A stretch of 64,000 bases of DNA from Alcaligenes sp. SDU_A2. Its GTDB lineage: Bacteria > Pseudomonadota > Gammaproteobacteria > Burkholderiales > Burkholderiaceae_B. Below the pieces are notes generated by a model, which saw only the letters and a program-made list of their open reading frames with translations, was not told where the DNA came from and did not search any database. Positions within the stretch are counted from its first letter, which is position 1; each line of letters opens with the position of its first letter. Position numbers and translations under genes: made by a program. Of the stretch, positions 27,150-36,446 are shown piece after piece. Location of the stretch: contig NZ_CP151273.1 in assembly GCF_038237375.1 (NCBI RefSeq), forward strand, positions 310,001 through 374,000, given 5' to 3'.

Positions 27150-29090
27150 CTAGGAGTGTTGTTTCTGCGCCGCTTTGTAATGCAGGGGGCCTCCTAGAAA
27201 AGGAGCGAAACCTGTGCCGAAGATCACGCCTGCGTCGGCCAGGTCCTCGTCGCTGACGACGCCGATATGAACTTGTTCGCGGGTTTTGGCGATAAGCGGA
27301 CGGATCAGTCGCTCGGCCAGCTCGGGCGGCACGGTGGCGGCGTCGGGTTTGCGAGCCTTGCCGTCTTTCCAGGTGTAAAAGCCTTGCCCGCTCTTGCGCC
27401 CCAGTTCTTGGTGGTCCAGGTGCTGTTTCAGGCAGGTGGGCAAGGGGGTATCGGCGCTCAGTTGCATGCCGGCATCGCGGGCGATGTCCAGCCCGACGGT
27501 ATCGGCCAGTTCCAATGGTCCCATTGGCATGCCGAATTGCTCCATGGCTTTGTCGACGGTGGCGGGGGACAGGCCTTCGTCCACGCAGCGCATCGCCTCC
27601 AGCATGTAAGGAGCCAGAACGGCGTTGACCAAGAAGCCGGGGCTGTCTTTGACCGGCAGCGGCAATTTTCCGATCTGGTGTACAAAAGCGTAGGCGGCGC
27701 TGCGCACATCGGGTGCCAACCGCGTGCTTTCCACCACTTCGACCAATGGCATGCGCGCAACCGGATTAAAAAAATGGATGCCCACCAGCCGGTCCGGCTG
27801 CAACAGGCTGCGACCCAGCTCGGTCAGCGACAGGCTGGATGTATTGGTGGCCAGGATCGCACCTGGTTTGAGCCGGGGTTCCAGGGCGGCGTACAGGGCT
27901 TGTTTGGCGTCGATATTCTCGAAGATGGCCTCCAGTACGAGGTCGGCGTGCGGCACGCCGTGGCCTTCGGGGTCTGGGATCAGCCGGTCCAGCGCGGCTT
28001 GTATCAGCCTGCGGTCTTTCAGGCGGCGTTGAAACAGGACGGCGGCGCGCCCTTGCGCCTGGGCGATGCGGTCGCGGTCCTGGTCTTGCAGGGTGACGGT
28101 CATGCCTTTCAGGGCGCACAGGGCCGCAATATCTCCGCCCATGACTCCCGCCCCCACTACGTGCAGTCTGGCAATGTCCGCCGCTGTGGTGCGTTTGCCT
28201 ATGCTTTTCAGCCGTTCTTGCAGATGAAAGACACGCAGCAGATTTTGTGCCGTATCGGATTGGGTCAGGCGTTCGATCAGTTCGGGGGCCTTCAGGGCAT
28301 TGCCATTGTGCTTTGCCCAGACGTCCAGAATGGCGCGCGGCGCGAGGTAATGGTGATAGGGGTCGCGCCGGTCTATTTGTTTGCTTACTTGGCGGGCCAC
28401 CAGGGGGCGTAGCCAGGTCTGGTTGAGCAGGGCGGGAATACCGCGTGCCTTGCGTGCCGGTTTGCCGCTGAGGACGTGTTGGGCAGCGGCCTGCATGGCC
28501 AGCCGTGTCGGCACGCGCGCATCGGCCAGGCCAAGGCTGACGGCTTTGCGGGCGTCCACCGCTTTGCCGCTGAGCATCAGGTCTATGGCGGCAGCGGGAC
28601 CGATCAGGCGGGGCAGACGCATCATCCCGCCCCAGCCGGGGAAGATGCCCAGTATGACCTCGGGCAGCGCCAGGCGTGTGTCGGGCACATCCACGACCAG
28701 ACGGTAGCGGCAGGCCAGCGCCAGTTCCAGGCCGCCACCCAGGCAATGCCCCTGGATCAAGGCCAGCGTGGGATAGGGCAGCTTGGCTAGTTTGTTGAAC
28801 AGCCGCCAGCCGCGTGTGACCAGGGCCTGTCCTTTTTGTGCGTTATCCAGTTCGGCAAATTCGTCAATGTCGGCACCGGCAATAAAGCCGGCTGGCTTGC
28901 CGGAGTAGATCACCAGTCCGTTAGGCACCTGGCTGTTCAGATAATCCAAGACGCGCGCCAGCTCCTGGAGCACGTCGGCCGACAAGCGGTTCACCGCGCT
29001 GCCGGCGCAGTCAATTTTTAACCAGGCAATATGCTGTTCGTCGGTGGACAGGGCGAAATTCTGCAGTTCGAGCGAGGCGACGGGGATCAT
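27150..29090 (-). CDS. fadJ: Fatty oxidation multifunctional protein (enoyl-CoA hydratase / 3-hydroxyacyl-CoA dehydrogenase)
   Basis: 646 residues from ATG 29090, which overlaps the thiolase stop by 4 bases. The frame stays open upstream, but the residues there are Arg/Pro-rich noise over the thiolase gene. The hydratase part has FIAGADIDEF and GHCLGGGLELALACRYR; the dehydrogenase part has an NAD motif (VVGAGVMGGDIA) and HFFNPVARMPLVEVV. It hydrates enoyl-CoA and oxidises the product. Slightly shorter than E. coli FadJ (714). FadB-like names would fit equally; fadJ is chosen for the fadI partner. Confidence 0.88.
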   Translation of the reverse strand: MIPVASLELQNFALSTDEQHIAWLKIDCAGSAVNRLSADVLQELARVLDYLNSQVPNGLVIYSGKPAGFIAGADIDEFAELDNAQKGQALVTRGWRLFNKLAKLPYPTLALIQGHCLGGGLELALACRYRLVVDVPDTRLALPEVILGIFPGWGGMMRLPRLIGPAAAIDLMLSGKAVDARKAVSLGLADARVPTRLAMQAAAQHVLSGKPARKARGIPALLNQTWLRPLVARQVSKQIDRRDPYHHYLAPRAILDVWAKHNGNALKAPELIERLTQSDTAQNLLRVFHLQERLKSIGKRTTAADIARLHVVGAGVMGGDIAALCALKGMTVTLQDQDRDRIAQAQGRAAVLFQRRLKDRRLIQAALDRLIPDPEGHGVPHADLVLEAIFENIDAKQALYAALEPRLKPGAILATNTSSLSLTELGRSLLQPDRLVGIHFFNPVARMPLVEVVESTRLAPDVRSAAYAFVHQIGKLPLPVKDSPGFLVNAVLAPYMLEAMRCVDEGLSPATVDKAMEQFGMPMGPLELADTVGLDIARDAGMQLSADTPLPTCLKQHLDHQELGRKSGQGFYTWKDGKARKPDAATVPPELAERLIRPLIAKTREQVHIGVVSDEDLADAGVIFGTGFAPFLGGPLHYKAAQKQHS

Positions 29091-30382
29091 GATTGGGCTC
29101 CTTGCAGCGATTCGATGAGCATGGCACCGCCTTGGCCGCCGCCGATGCAGATGGCGGCCAGTCCCAGACGCAGATTGCGCCGGCGCAGTGCCTGAAGGCA
29201 GTGCAATACGATGCGGGCACCGGATGCGCCCACCGGATGGCCGATGGCGATGGCTCCGCCATCCACATTCAGTTTGTCCATATCCAGCAGGCCCAGCGCA
29301 TCGCGCCCCAGATGCTGGCGGCACCAGGTGTCGTCGTTCCAGGCGGCGCGGCAGGCCAGAACCTGGGCGGCAAAGGCTTCGTTGATTTCCCATAGATCGG
29401 GGGCGTTCAGGCCTAGCCGGTTGCGCTCCAGAATGGGTGTGGCGGCAAACACCGGGCCCAGGCCCATGGTGGCCGGGTCCAGTCCGGCCCATTGCGTATC
29501 CAGAATACGGCCTATGGGTTCGAGTTTGTGTTCGTGTATGGCGGCTTCGCTGGCCAGGATCAGCAGCGCGGCACCGTCGGTGACCTGGGAACTGTTGCCG
29601 GCGGTGACATTGCCCCAGGGCGGATCGAACACGGGGCGCAGTTTGGCCAGTTTGTTGGGGGTGGAGTCGGCGCGTATGCCATCGTCCTGCGGGTAGTGCG
29701 TGCCGCGCGCGTCGGTCAGCGGCACGATTTCGTCGAAGGCCTTGTCGTGTCGGGCCTGCAAGGCCAGTTGATGGCTGCGGGCGGCGTAGGTATCCATGTC
29801 CTGGCGGGTGATGCCGAACTGGTGTGCCAGGTTCTCTGCCGTCTGTCCCATGGACAGGCCCACGATGGGGTCGGTCAGCCCCTTGAGCAGGCCGATGACC
29901 GGCTTGAACATATGGGGGCGCAGGCATCCCAGCGACCGCAGACGATCGGGCAGGCCGCGCGCTTTCCCCCAGCCGGCCAGCCAGCGCACCATTTCATCAC
30001 TGACCAGGACCGGCGCGCGCGACAGGGCATCCACGCCGCCGGCCAAGACCAGATCGGAGCGGCCTGTCTGGATGGACATGATGGCCGAGTCCAGCGCCTG
30101 CATGCCCGAGGCACAGTTGCGCATGACAGTCCAGCCAGGCACGCGATGTCCCGCGCCTAGACGCAGGGCCACAACGCGGCCGATATTGGTTTCGTCGGCG
30201 CTAGGGGCGGCGCAGCCCAGGATCACTTCGCTTAGGTCGGGAGCGGCAAAGCGTTGGCGCAGGAGTAGTTCGCGCCCTGTCTGTACGGCCAGATCGCCTG
30301 CCGAAAACGGGCCGGGTGCATTGCGTGCTTTCAGAAAGGGGCTGCGTGCGCCATCGATGATGTAGACAGGTTCAACGCTCAT
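29087..30382 (-). CDS. fadI: Acetyl-CoA acyltransferase (3-ketoacyl-CoA thiolase)
   Basis: 431 residues. The nucleophile Cys is in RNCASGMQALDSA (about residue 89), and the catalytic His and second Cys are in AIGHPVGASGARI and AICIGGGQGGAML. The length (431) and the ARSPFLK start fit the FadI rather than FadA branch. It cleaves 3-ketoacyl-CoA to acetyl-CoA. Overlaps fadE upstream by 11 bases and fadJ downstream by 4. Confidence 0.9.
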   Translation of the reverse strand: MSVEPVYIIDGARSPFLKARNAPGPFSAGDLAVQTGRELLLRQRFAAPDLSEVILGCAAPSADETNIGRVVALRLGAGHRVPGWTVMRNCASGMQALDSAIMSIQTGRSDLVLAGGVDALSRAPVLVSDEMVRWLAGWGKARGLPDRLRSLGCLRPHMFKPVIGLLKGLTDPIVGLSMGQTAENLAHQFGITRQDMDTYAARSHQLALQARHDKAFDEIVPLTDARGTHYPQDDGIRADSTPNKLAKLRPVFDPPWGNVTAGNSSQVTDGAALLILASEAAIHEHKLEPIGRILDTQWAGLDPATMGLGPVFAATPILERNRLGLNAPDLWEINEAFAAQVLACRAAWNDDTWCRQHLGRDALGLLDMDKLNVDGGAIAIGHPVGASGARIVLHCLQALRRRNLRLGLAAICIGGGQGGAMLIESLQGAQS

Positions 30383-32726
30383 GGTCGGGTTCCTTGTTCA
30401 TCGTCTGGGGAGGGGCGGAGTCGGGATGCAGATCGAACGGGAAGTCGTCCACGGCGATCACTCGGTCCCGCAGGGTGTTGCGTACCTTGACCATATCGTA
30501 TTCCTGGGCAGTGATGCCACCGGCCTGAAACACCGCCTCGGCCAGATCGCGCACATTGGCTTTGGGGTTGGTGGCCAACTGACCACTTTTCTCGAACTGG
30601 CGGATTTTGGCGTCGATCTCGCGGGTGTTCAGGGTTGCCTGCAAGGCGGCTTCGATGGCTCCGACGGGTTCGTGTTCGTTGGGCGGCAGATAGGTGTCGT
30701 GGGTCAGGCGGTCGCGTGCGGCACCGGGCTGGGTCAGCAGCGTGGCTACGGCATGGTCTAGCTTGTCGCTCGGTCCCAGGCGGCGCGTGCCCAGCGGAAA
30801 GACCAGCAAGCGCAGCGCCCAGGCCAGTGGGCGGTTGGGCAAGTTGCGCAGCACACCATCTAGTGCCTGTTGAGTACGTTGCAAGGCATCTTGGGCAGCC
30901 CAATGGGCCAGCGGGGTGTCCTCGGTTTGCTGGCCTTCGTCGTGATAGCGCTTGAGCACGGCGCTGAGTATATACAGTTGCGATAGGGCATCGCCCAGGC
31001 GCGAGGACAAGCGTTCGCGCATTTTCAGTGAACCGCCCAGCACCAGCATGGACGCATCAGCTAATAGGGCGAAGGCGGCGCTGTAGCGACTGGCTTGTGC
31101 GTAGTAAGGCCGCATGGCGCGGGCTGTGTCGCCGGGCCCACGCAGCAAACGCCAGCCGCCCAGGCCCAGACCCAAGGCACGAACCGTATTGGCCAGGGTA
31201 TAGCGCACATGGGCCCAGAAGACGGTATCGAAGCGATGCAAACCTGCTTCGCGGTCGGTACTTAGCGCCGCTTTCATTTCGTCCAGAATGTAGGGGTGGC
31301 AGCGAATGGCTCCCTGGCCAAAGATGATCAGGCTGCGCGTCAGGATATTGGCCCCTTCCACGGTGATGCCTACGGGCAATTGTTGATAAGCCCGGCCCAG
31401 GAAATTGGACGGGCCCAGGCAGATGCCCTTGCCGCCGATGACATCCATGCCGTCGTTGACCACGATGCGGCCGCGTTCGGTAATGTGATATTTGACGATG
31501 GCCGAGACGACCGACGGTTTTTCGCCCAGGTCCACAGCGGCAGCGGTCATGGTCCGGGCCGCGTCCATGGCATAGGTGTGGCCGGCAATGCGCGCCAAGG
31601 CTTCTTCTACGCCTTCGAATTTGCTGATAGGGCTGCGAAACTGGGTGCGCACGGCGGCATAGCCGCCTACGGCGCGGCTGGTCAGCTTGGCCATGCCGGT
31701 AAAGGAGGCCGGCAGCGAGATGGAGCGGCCTGCCGCCAGGCATTCCATCAGCATGCGCCAGCCCTGGCCGGCCATCGCGGGGCCGCCGATAATGAACTCC
31801 AGCGGCATGAAAACATCGTTGCCGCGTGTCGGGCCGTTCATGAACATGGCGTTCAGCGGAAAGTGACGCCGGCCTGTCTGTACGCCCGGGTGGTCGCTGG
31901 GCACCAGGGCGCAGGTAATGCCGATGTCTTTTTCGTCGCCCAGCAGGCCATCGGGGTCGTACAGGCGAAAGGCCAGGCCCAGCAATGTGCAGACCGGAGC
32001 CAGGGTAATGTAGCGCTTGTCCCAGGTGACTTTCATGCCCAGCACTTGGCGGCCTTGCCACTGACCCATGCACACAATGCCGGAGTCGGGAATGGCGGCG
32101 GCGTCCGAACCGGCCCAGGGGCTGGTCAGTGCAAAAGCAGGTATATCGCGTCCGTCCGCCAGGCGCGGCAGGTAGTGCTGCTTTTGCTCGGGGGTGCCAT
32201 AGTGCAGCAGCAGTTCGGCCGGACCCAGCGAGTTGGGCACCATCACGGACACGGACAGCGCCGAGTTGCGCGTGGACAGCTTGGCGACCACGGCGGAATG
32301 GGCTTGCGCGGAAAAGCCGCGCCCGCCGTACTCCTTTGGGATGATCAGGCTAAAGAATCGATTTTGTTTTAAGTAATCCCAGACCGGCGGCGGCATGTCC
32401 AGGTCGTGCTGGCTTAATTGCCAATCGTCGATCATGGCGCAGACGGTGTTGACTTCGTTGTCCAGAAACTGGCGCTCGTCGTGGCTTAACTGAAAAGGCG
32501 GGTAGCCATTGAGTGTGTCCCAGTCTGGTTTGCCGCGAAACAGCTCACTTTCCCACCAGACCGTGCCAGCCTCCAAGGCGTCGCGTTCGGTTTGCGACAT
32601 GGTGGGCAGCACGCGGGAAAACGCCTGGTAGATGGGGCGGCTCAGCCATTTCATGCGCAGCTCCCGGTTTTTCAGAAGGTAGGCGCAGCCAAGCAGGATC
32701 AGTATCAACAGCGCAGTCAGAAACAT
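30372..32726 (-). CDS. fadE: Acyl-CoA dehydrogenase
   Basis: 784 residues, the large FadE form (E. coli 814). It begins with a membrane segment (MFLTALLILILLGCAYLL). The dehydrogenase core has ALTSPWAGSDAAAIPD and WDKRYITLAPVCTLLGLAFRL, then the C-terminal helical domain GKGICLGPSNFLGRAYQQLPVGITVEGANILTR, where the Glu serves as the catalytic base. It makes the first step of beta-oxidation. It lies 42 bases after the TetR gene, so it may share its promoter. Confidence 0.93.
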   Translation of the reverse strand: MFLTALLILILLGCAYLLKNRELRMKWLSRPIYQAFSRVLPTMSQTERDALEAGTVWWESELFRGKPDWDTLNGYPPFQLSHDERQFLDNEVNTVCAMIDDWQLSQHDLDMPPPVWDYLKQNRFFSLIIPKEYGGRGFSAQAHSAVVAKLSTRNSALSVSVMVPNSLGPAELLLHYGTPEQKQHYLPRLADGRDIPAFALTSPWAGSDAAAIPDSGIVCMGQWQGRQVLGMKVTWDKRYITLAPVCTLLGLAFRLYDPDGLLGDEKDIGITCALVPSDHPGVQTGRRHFPLNAMFMNGPTRGNDVFMPLEFIIGGPAMAGQGWRMLMECLAAGRSISLPASFTGMAKLTSRAVGGYAAVRTQFRSPISKFEGVEEALARIAGHTYAMDAARTMTAAAVDLGEKPSVVSAIVKYHITERGRIVVNDGMDVIGGKGICLGPSNFLGRAYQQLPVGITVEGANILTRSLIIFGQGAIRCHPYILDEMKAALSTDREAGLHRFDTVFWAHVRYTLANTVRALGLGLGGWRLLRGPGDTARAMRPYYAQASRYSAAFALLADASMLVLGGSLKMRERLSSRLGDALSQLYILSAVLKRYHDEGQQTEDTPLAHWAAQDALQRTQQALDGVLRNLPNRPLAWALRLLVFPLGTRRLGPSDKLDHAVATLLTQPGAARDRLTHDTYLPPNEHEPVGAIEAALQATLNTREIDAKIRQFEKSGQLATNPKANVRDLAEAVFQAGGITAQEYDMVKVRNTLRDRVIAVDDFPFDLHPDSAPPQTMNKEPDHER

Positions 32727-32768
32727 AGGAACTCCGGCTAGCTAAAGTGAAGGAACGCGCCGCCAGCT

Positions 32769-33443
32769 TCAGGTACAGGACAGCGGGCGTGGCGTAGTTG
32801 ATGATTCGGGCAGGGGGGCACGCAGACCGCCCAGCAGAAAACTCATCAGGCGCTCTTGCAGTTGTTGGTCGCTGTCTTGGCTGTCGTTCAGGGGCAGATG
32901 CAAAGCCCGACGCAGCGATTGCGTGCCCATAAGCGCGTACGAGGTGGCACCCAGCATGAAATGAAAACGCCAGATGATTTCTTCCTCGGGGACACTGGGC
33001 AGGGATTCGAGCAGGGCCTGCTTGAAGGGCAGAAAAATGGCGACCTGCTCGTCCCAACAGATGGACTGGATAAAGTCCTGGGGGGCGGGCCTGTCGCCGC
33101 CGGGCAGGGGGATAAAGGAGCGGTTCGGGCCTTCGCCGGCCAGGCGGATCAGCGGGCCGAAGAAAGCGTCCACAACCTGCGAGGCTTTCAGTGGTCCTGT
33201 GCCCGCCAGTTGACGGTAGTGCGCGAGTTTTTCCAGGCGTTCGCGGTTGATGGCGTTCAGGCGGCGTTGGAATACCGCCTGGGTCAGGCCATCTTTGCTG
33301 CCGAAGTGGTAGTTGACGGCGGACAGATTCACGCTTGCCTGCGCCGTAATTTGGCGCATGGACGTGTTTTCGTGGCCGTGCAGCGCGAACAGTTGTTCGG
33401 CTGCGTCGAGAATGGCGGCTTGTGTACGATCGGAGCGCTTCAC
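32769..33443 (-). CDS. TetR-family regulator of fatty acid degradation, PsrA-like
   Basis: 224 residues. I choose GTG 33443 (protein MKRSDRTQAAILDAAEQLFA...) over a TTG at 33461 because AAAGGG lies 6 bases upstream and the operator would otherwise fall inside the coding start. The DNA-binding domain ends ASVNLSAVNYHFGSKDGLTQAVF, close to Pseudomonas PsrA (NLAAVNYHFGSK). A 20-base palindrome overlapping the promoter region fits the PsrA box. PsrA is released from DNA by long-chain fatty acids; the same ligand is inferred here. It likely controls itself and fadE-fadI-fadJ. Confidence 0.82.
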   Translation of the reverse strand: MKRSDRTQAAILDAAEQLFALHGHENTSMRQITAQASVNLSAVNYHFGSKDGLTQAVFQRRLNAINRERLEKLAHYRQLAGTGPLKASQVVDAFFGPLIRLAGEGPNRSFIPLPGGDRPAPQDFIQSICWDEQVAIFLPFKQALLESLPSVPEEEIIWRFHFMLGATSYALMGTQSLRRALHLPLNDSQDSDQQLQERLMSFLLGGLRAPLPESSTTPRPLSCT

Positions 33444-33455
33444 CCTTTTCCCTTT

Positions 33456-33475
33456 ATTCAAACAGTTGTTTGAAT
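33456..33475 (-). promoter_or_regulatory. PsrA-type operator at the TetR gene
   Basis: Perfect inverted repeat ATTCAAAC-AGTT-GTTTGAAT, 13 bases before the GTG start. Its core CAAAC-N4-GTTTG matches the known PsrA consensus exactly, so autoregulation is likely. Confidence 0.75.
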
Positions 33476-33542
33476 ATGCTAGCGGGTCTGGGGTGAAAGA
33501 GGCAGTAGGGCTTGCCCCTAGCCGTTCGGACGTGGGCGGCTC

Positions 33543-33566
33543 GGGGGCATCCTATTCGGATGTCCC
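33543..33566 (-). terminator. Hairpin after the aldehyde dehydrogenase gene
   Basis: A 10-bp stem (GGGGGCATCC / GGATGTCCCC, one G-U pair) with a 5-base loop lies 11 bases after the stop of the minus-strand gene at 33577. No T run follows, so it may be only a 3' stability structure. Confidence 0.45.
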
Positions 33567-33576
33567 CGCGTTGCGC

Positions 33577-35004
33577 TTAGATTTGCGTGACGAATTTGGT
33601 GATCAGGTAGCCGTCGAAGGTTTCTGCGCCGCCTTCGCTGCCGATGCCGCTGTCCTTGATGCCGCCAAACGGTGTTTCGGGCAAGGAGCTGCCGAAATGG
33701 TTGATGTTGACCATGCCCGCCTCCAGCTCGTTCGCCAATTGGTGCGCGGCTTGCAGGGATTGCGTAAAGGCGTAGGCGGACAGGCCGAAGGGCAGGCTGT
33801 TGGCGCGCCGGATGGCATCGTCCAGGTCGGTGTAGCGGGTGAGCGGGGCAATGGGGCCGAAAGGCTCTTCGGTCATCAGCATGGCGTGGTCGGGCAGGTC
33901 CGTGACCACGGTGGGCGAAAAGAAAAAGCCTTCGCCTTCGATGCGCTCCCCGCCCAGAATGACTTTGCCGCCCAATTGGCGGGCGTTGTCCACAAACTGC
34001 TTCATGACCGGGACACGGCGTTCGTGCGCCAGAGGACCCATTTGGGTGTCGGGGTCCAAGCCGTCGCCTACGCGCACGTTGGCCAGCTCGTCGGTGAAGC
34101 GCTGCACGAAAGTGTCGTAGATGTCGTCATGAATATAAAAGCGAGTGGGCGAGATGCATACCTGACCGGCATTGCGGATCTTGAAGCGGGCCAAGTGGCG
34201 GGCGGCACGCGCTACGTCGGCATCGGGCAGTACCAGCACGGGCGAATGACCGCCCAGTTCCATCGTGATGCGCTTCATGTGTGCGCCGGCCAGTGCGGCC
34301 AACTGTTTGCCCACCGGTACGGAGCCGGTGAACGAGACCTTGCGCACAATGGGCGAGCGGATCAGGTAGTCCGACACCTCTTGCGGCACGCCCCAGACAA
34401 TATTCAGCACGCCGGGTGGCAGGCCCGCATCGTGGAAGGCCTGGGCAATGGCCATGACGGCGCTGGGCGAATCTTCCGGACCTTTCAGGATGATGGTGCA
34501 GCCGGCCCCGATGGCCGCGCAGATTTTGCGTATGGCCTGGTTGTAGGGGAAGTTCCAGGGGGTGAAGGCGGCGCATACGCCTATGGGCTCGCGCAGCACC
34601 ATCTGGCGCACTTTTGGGTTGCGTGGGCTGATGACACGGCCATAGATGCGGCGGCATTCTTCGGCGTGCCAGTCGGCGTGGTCGGCGCAGGACATGATTT
34701 CGCCCACGGCCTCGGCCAGCGGTTTGCCCTGGTCTAGAGTTAGATTGCGGCCGATGTCCTGGGCGCGTTCGCGCGATAGTTCGGCGACTTTGCGCAAAAT
34801 GGCGCTGCGCTCCAGCGGCGAGCTGTGTCGCCAGCTCTGGAATGCCTTGTGCGCGGCGTCCAGGGCGGCGTCCAGGTCGGCCCGGCTGGCCAGCGGTAAC
34901 TGTCCCAGGATCTGACCATTAGCCGGGTTAATGACAGGCTGAGTCGTGCGACCCTGGCTGTCCAGAAATTGACCATTGATATACAGGGCCAGGCCTTGGT
35001 ACAT
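33577..35004 (-). CDS. NAD(P)-dependent aldehyde dehydrogenase, succinate-semialdehyde dehydrogenase type
   Basis: 475 residues of the aldehyde dehydrogenase superfamily. The catalytic Cys is in [11 protein letters not shown] (about residue 285), the general-base Glu in MELGGHSPV, and the Rossmann motif in [16 protein letters not shown]. The C-terminal [16 protein letters not shown] ending fits the succinate-semialdehyde/GabD-like group. Its substrate cannot be fixed; it lies upstream of the fatty acid regulator on the same strand, with a hairpin between, so joint control is uncertain. Confidence 0.85.
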   Translation of the reverse strand: MYQGLALYINGQFLDSQGRTTQPVINPANGQILGQLPLASRADLDAALDAAHKAFQSWRHSSPLERSAILRKVAELSRERAQDIGRNLTLDQGKPLAEAVGEIMSCADHADWHAEECRRIYGRVISPRNPKVRQMVLREPIGVCAAFTPWNFPYNQAIRKICAAIGAGCTIILKGPEDSPSAVMAIAQAFHDAGLPPGVLNIVWGVPQEVSDYLIRSPIVRKVSFTGSVPVGKQLAALAGAHMKRITMELGGHSPVLVLPDADVARAARHLARFKIRNAGQVCISPTRFYIHDDIYDTFVQRFTDELANVRVGDGLDPDTQMGPLAHERRVPVMKQFVDNARQLGGKVILGGERIEGEGFFFSPTVVTDLPDHAMLMTEEPFGPIAPLTRYTDLDDAIRRANSLPFGLSAYAFTQSLQAAHQLANELEAGMVNINHFGSSLPETPFGGIKDSGIGSEGGAETFDGYLITKFVTQI

Positions 35005-35276
35005 GTGTGCGTCTCCGAAAGTGTCTGCGTCGAGCTAAATAACGTACTAGATGGTATCGACCCTAATGGTCAGGAACAAGCAGGCAGGGCTGGACTGGCC
35101 GCCTTGTGCTCATTACTTGCCAGGCTAGGTGCCTGTGCCGATTTTTGTATCGTTCTTGCGACGGTAAAGAAACATAATGTAGCGCCTTTGACGTAGCGCG
35201 AGACAGTTATGCACATGCCTAAATTGTCTGTTTAAACTCTTGACGTCTATAGTGTTGGTTAACTTCGCATTGTGTG

Positions 35277-35313
35277 CGCGTTAACAATGTTTAAATAATT
35301 CAGGGTTAACGCG
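35277..35313 (+). promoter_or_regulatory. Long inverted repeat, candidate operator for the cellulose operon
   Basis: CGCGTTAAC (35277-35285) and GTTAACGCG (35305-35313) are perfect 9-base arms around a 19-base A/T-rich centre. The right arm touches the -35 element at 35314. This suits an activator or repressor of bcs; the regulator is unknown. Confidence 0.5.
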
Positions 35314-35342
35314 TTGTAATCTAAAGATACAATGCCTTATAT
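35314..35342 (+). promoter_or_regulatory. Candidate sigma-70 promoter for bcsD
   Basis: TTGTAA (35314-35319) and TTATAT (35337-35342) with a 17-base spacer; leader of about 125 bases to bcsD. Confidence 0.4.
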
Positions 35343-35475
35343 GAGACGTACTGTTGCAGGCGGTGTTGTAGCTAGACATGTTTGGATGCTCTACATGCTG
35401 AAACTCCCATTTATCACACGTATCTGCTTTACAGTATCGTGTTGATACATCCGCCGAACAGCCTAGAGAGTCATC

Positions 35476-35940
35476 ATGAACAAGCAAACGTCAGTTCTCG
35501 CATATCTGTCTGCCAAAAACTGCTCGAATCAATGGGCATTTTTCCTGCAGGCCTTGGGCAAAGAACTTAACGAGGCGATGCCAGCTCAGGACGTGCGTGT
35601 GCTGATGCGACAGATCGGTCTGCGGGCCGGGGCCGAAATGCCTTTGTCCGACTGCAACACTGTAAAAGATATCCAGGCAGCGGCCAACCGTTACTGGTCC
35701 GAGTTCAACTGGGGTTGGGTAGAGCTCACGGAGCAGTCGTCGTCCTTAGAGCTGCGCCATTTCTGCGCCCCTTTACTACAGGCATTTGGGGCCCAGGCAC
35801 AATCCTGGAGCCCGGCGTTCCTGGAAGGCGTCTATCAGCAATGGCTATCCAGCCTGGGAGCCGGTCAGGCGTTGCAGGTACGCCAGCAGTCCGAGTTGGA
35901 CCCCGAGCACAGTTTTATTGATTTCCGCCTGAGCCTCTAA
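35476..35940 (+). CDS. bcsD: Cellulose synthase accessory protein BcsD
   Basis: 154 residues, the usual BcsD size (about 156). The pattern FFLQALGKELNEAM...LMRQIGLRAGAEMPL, then CNTVKDIQAAANRYWSEFNWGWV, and a C-terminal LEGVYQQWLSSLG match BcsD, a ring-forming periplasmic or cytosolic protein that helps arrange glucan chains in Komagataeibacter. No signal peptide is seen. It begins the bcs operon, as in many betaproteobacteria. Confidence 0.85.
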   Translation: MNKQTSVLAYLSAKNCSNQWAFFLQALGKELNEAMPAQDVRVLMRQIGLRAGAEMPLSDCNTVKDIQAAANRYWSEFNWGWVELTEQSSSLELRHFCAPLLQAFGAQAQSWSPAFLEGVYQQWLSSLGAGQALQVRQQSELDPEHSFIDFRLSL

Positions 35941-35978
35941 GTCAGGCATGGCCGTCCGATAAAGAAGGAGTAGCGCCT

Positions 35979-36446
35979 ATGAGCAAAATCAACGACATAT
36001 CCAATCTGTTTGGCGAAATCGGCGCTGATGCTAGCGGCTATCGTGATCTGGCGGCCGACAACCAATTGAGCGCCAGTCTGGACCGCTGGCCTTTATTGGC
36101 TACGGTGCATGGTCATCGGCCATCCGATAGCGACACTCCTGCTCCGACATTACCTGCCGGGCAGGTCTCGCCGCTGGCTGCCTTGTCGGGCGCGGCAAGC
36201 AAGCAGGCACCGCAGTCGAGCGCCGATGCTCCCGTATCTGGTTTGTTCAAGCGCATGGCTCAGCCCGAGCCTGCCGTGCGTCAGGAACCGGTCTTCAGGC
36301 AGGTGCCTCCGGCACCGTCTGTTGCGCCCGTGACGCAGCAGACGGTGGGTCTACAGACATTATTTGCCCGTCTGGAAGGGCCGGCTCAACCCGCGCAGGG
36401 TGACGAGGCTGGATTGTCACTCTTTCAGCGTTTACTTAGAAAATGA
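35979..36446 (+). CDS. bcsP: Cellulose biosynthesis protein BcsP, with BcsR-like N-terminus
   Basis: 155 residues. Residues ~20-42 (YRDLAADNQLSASLDRWPLLATV) resemble E. coli BcsR (YADISQREQLAAALKRWPLLAEF), and FKRMA and LFQRLLRK repeats recall the short helices of this family. The rest is Pro/Ala-rich and probably disordered. BcsR-type proteins pair with BcsQ to fold and place BcsA. It overlaps bcsQ by 4 bases. Confidence 0.7.
   Translation: MSKINDISNLFGEIGADASGYRDLAADNQLSASLDRWPLLATVHGHRPSDSDTPAPTLPAGQVSPLAALSGAASKQAPQSSADAPVSGLFKRMAQPEPAVRQEPVFRQVPPAPSVAPVTQQTVGLQTLFARLEGPAQPAQGDEAGLSLFQRLLRK

Larger units (their letters stand above)
35005..35475. other. Regulatory gap between the aldehyde dehydrogenase and the cellulose operon
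   Basis: 471 bases without a gene, A/T-rich from about 35150. It holds divergent promoters: the cellulose promoter and inverted repeat (separate entries) and an unmapped promoter for the aldehyde dehydrogenase. GTTAAC occurs three times (35258, 35280, 35305). Confidence 0.6.

Noticed and set aside
35343-35475. c-di-GMP riboswitch in the bcs leader
   Set aside because: Short pairings only (for example GTATC/GATAC); none of the conserved riboswitch core was recognised.
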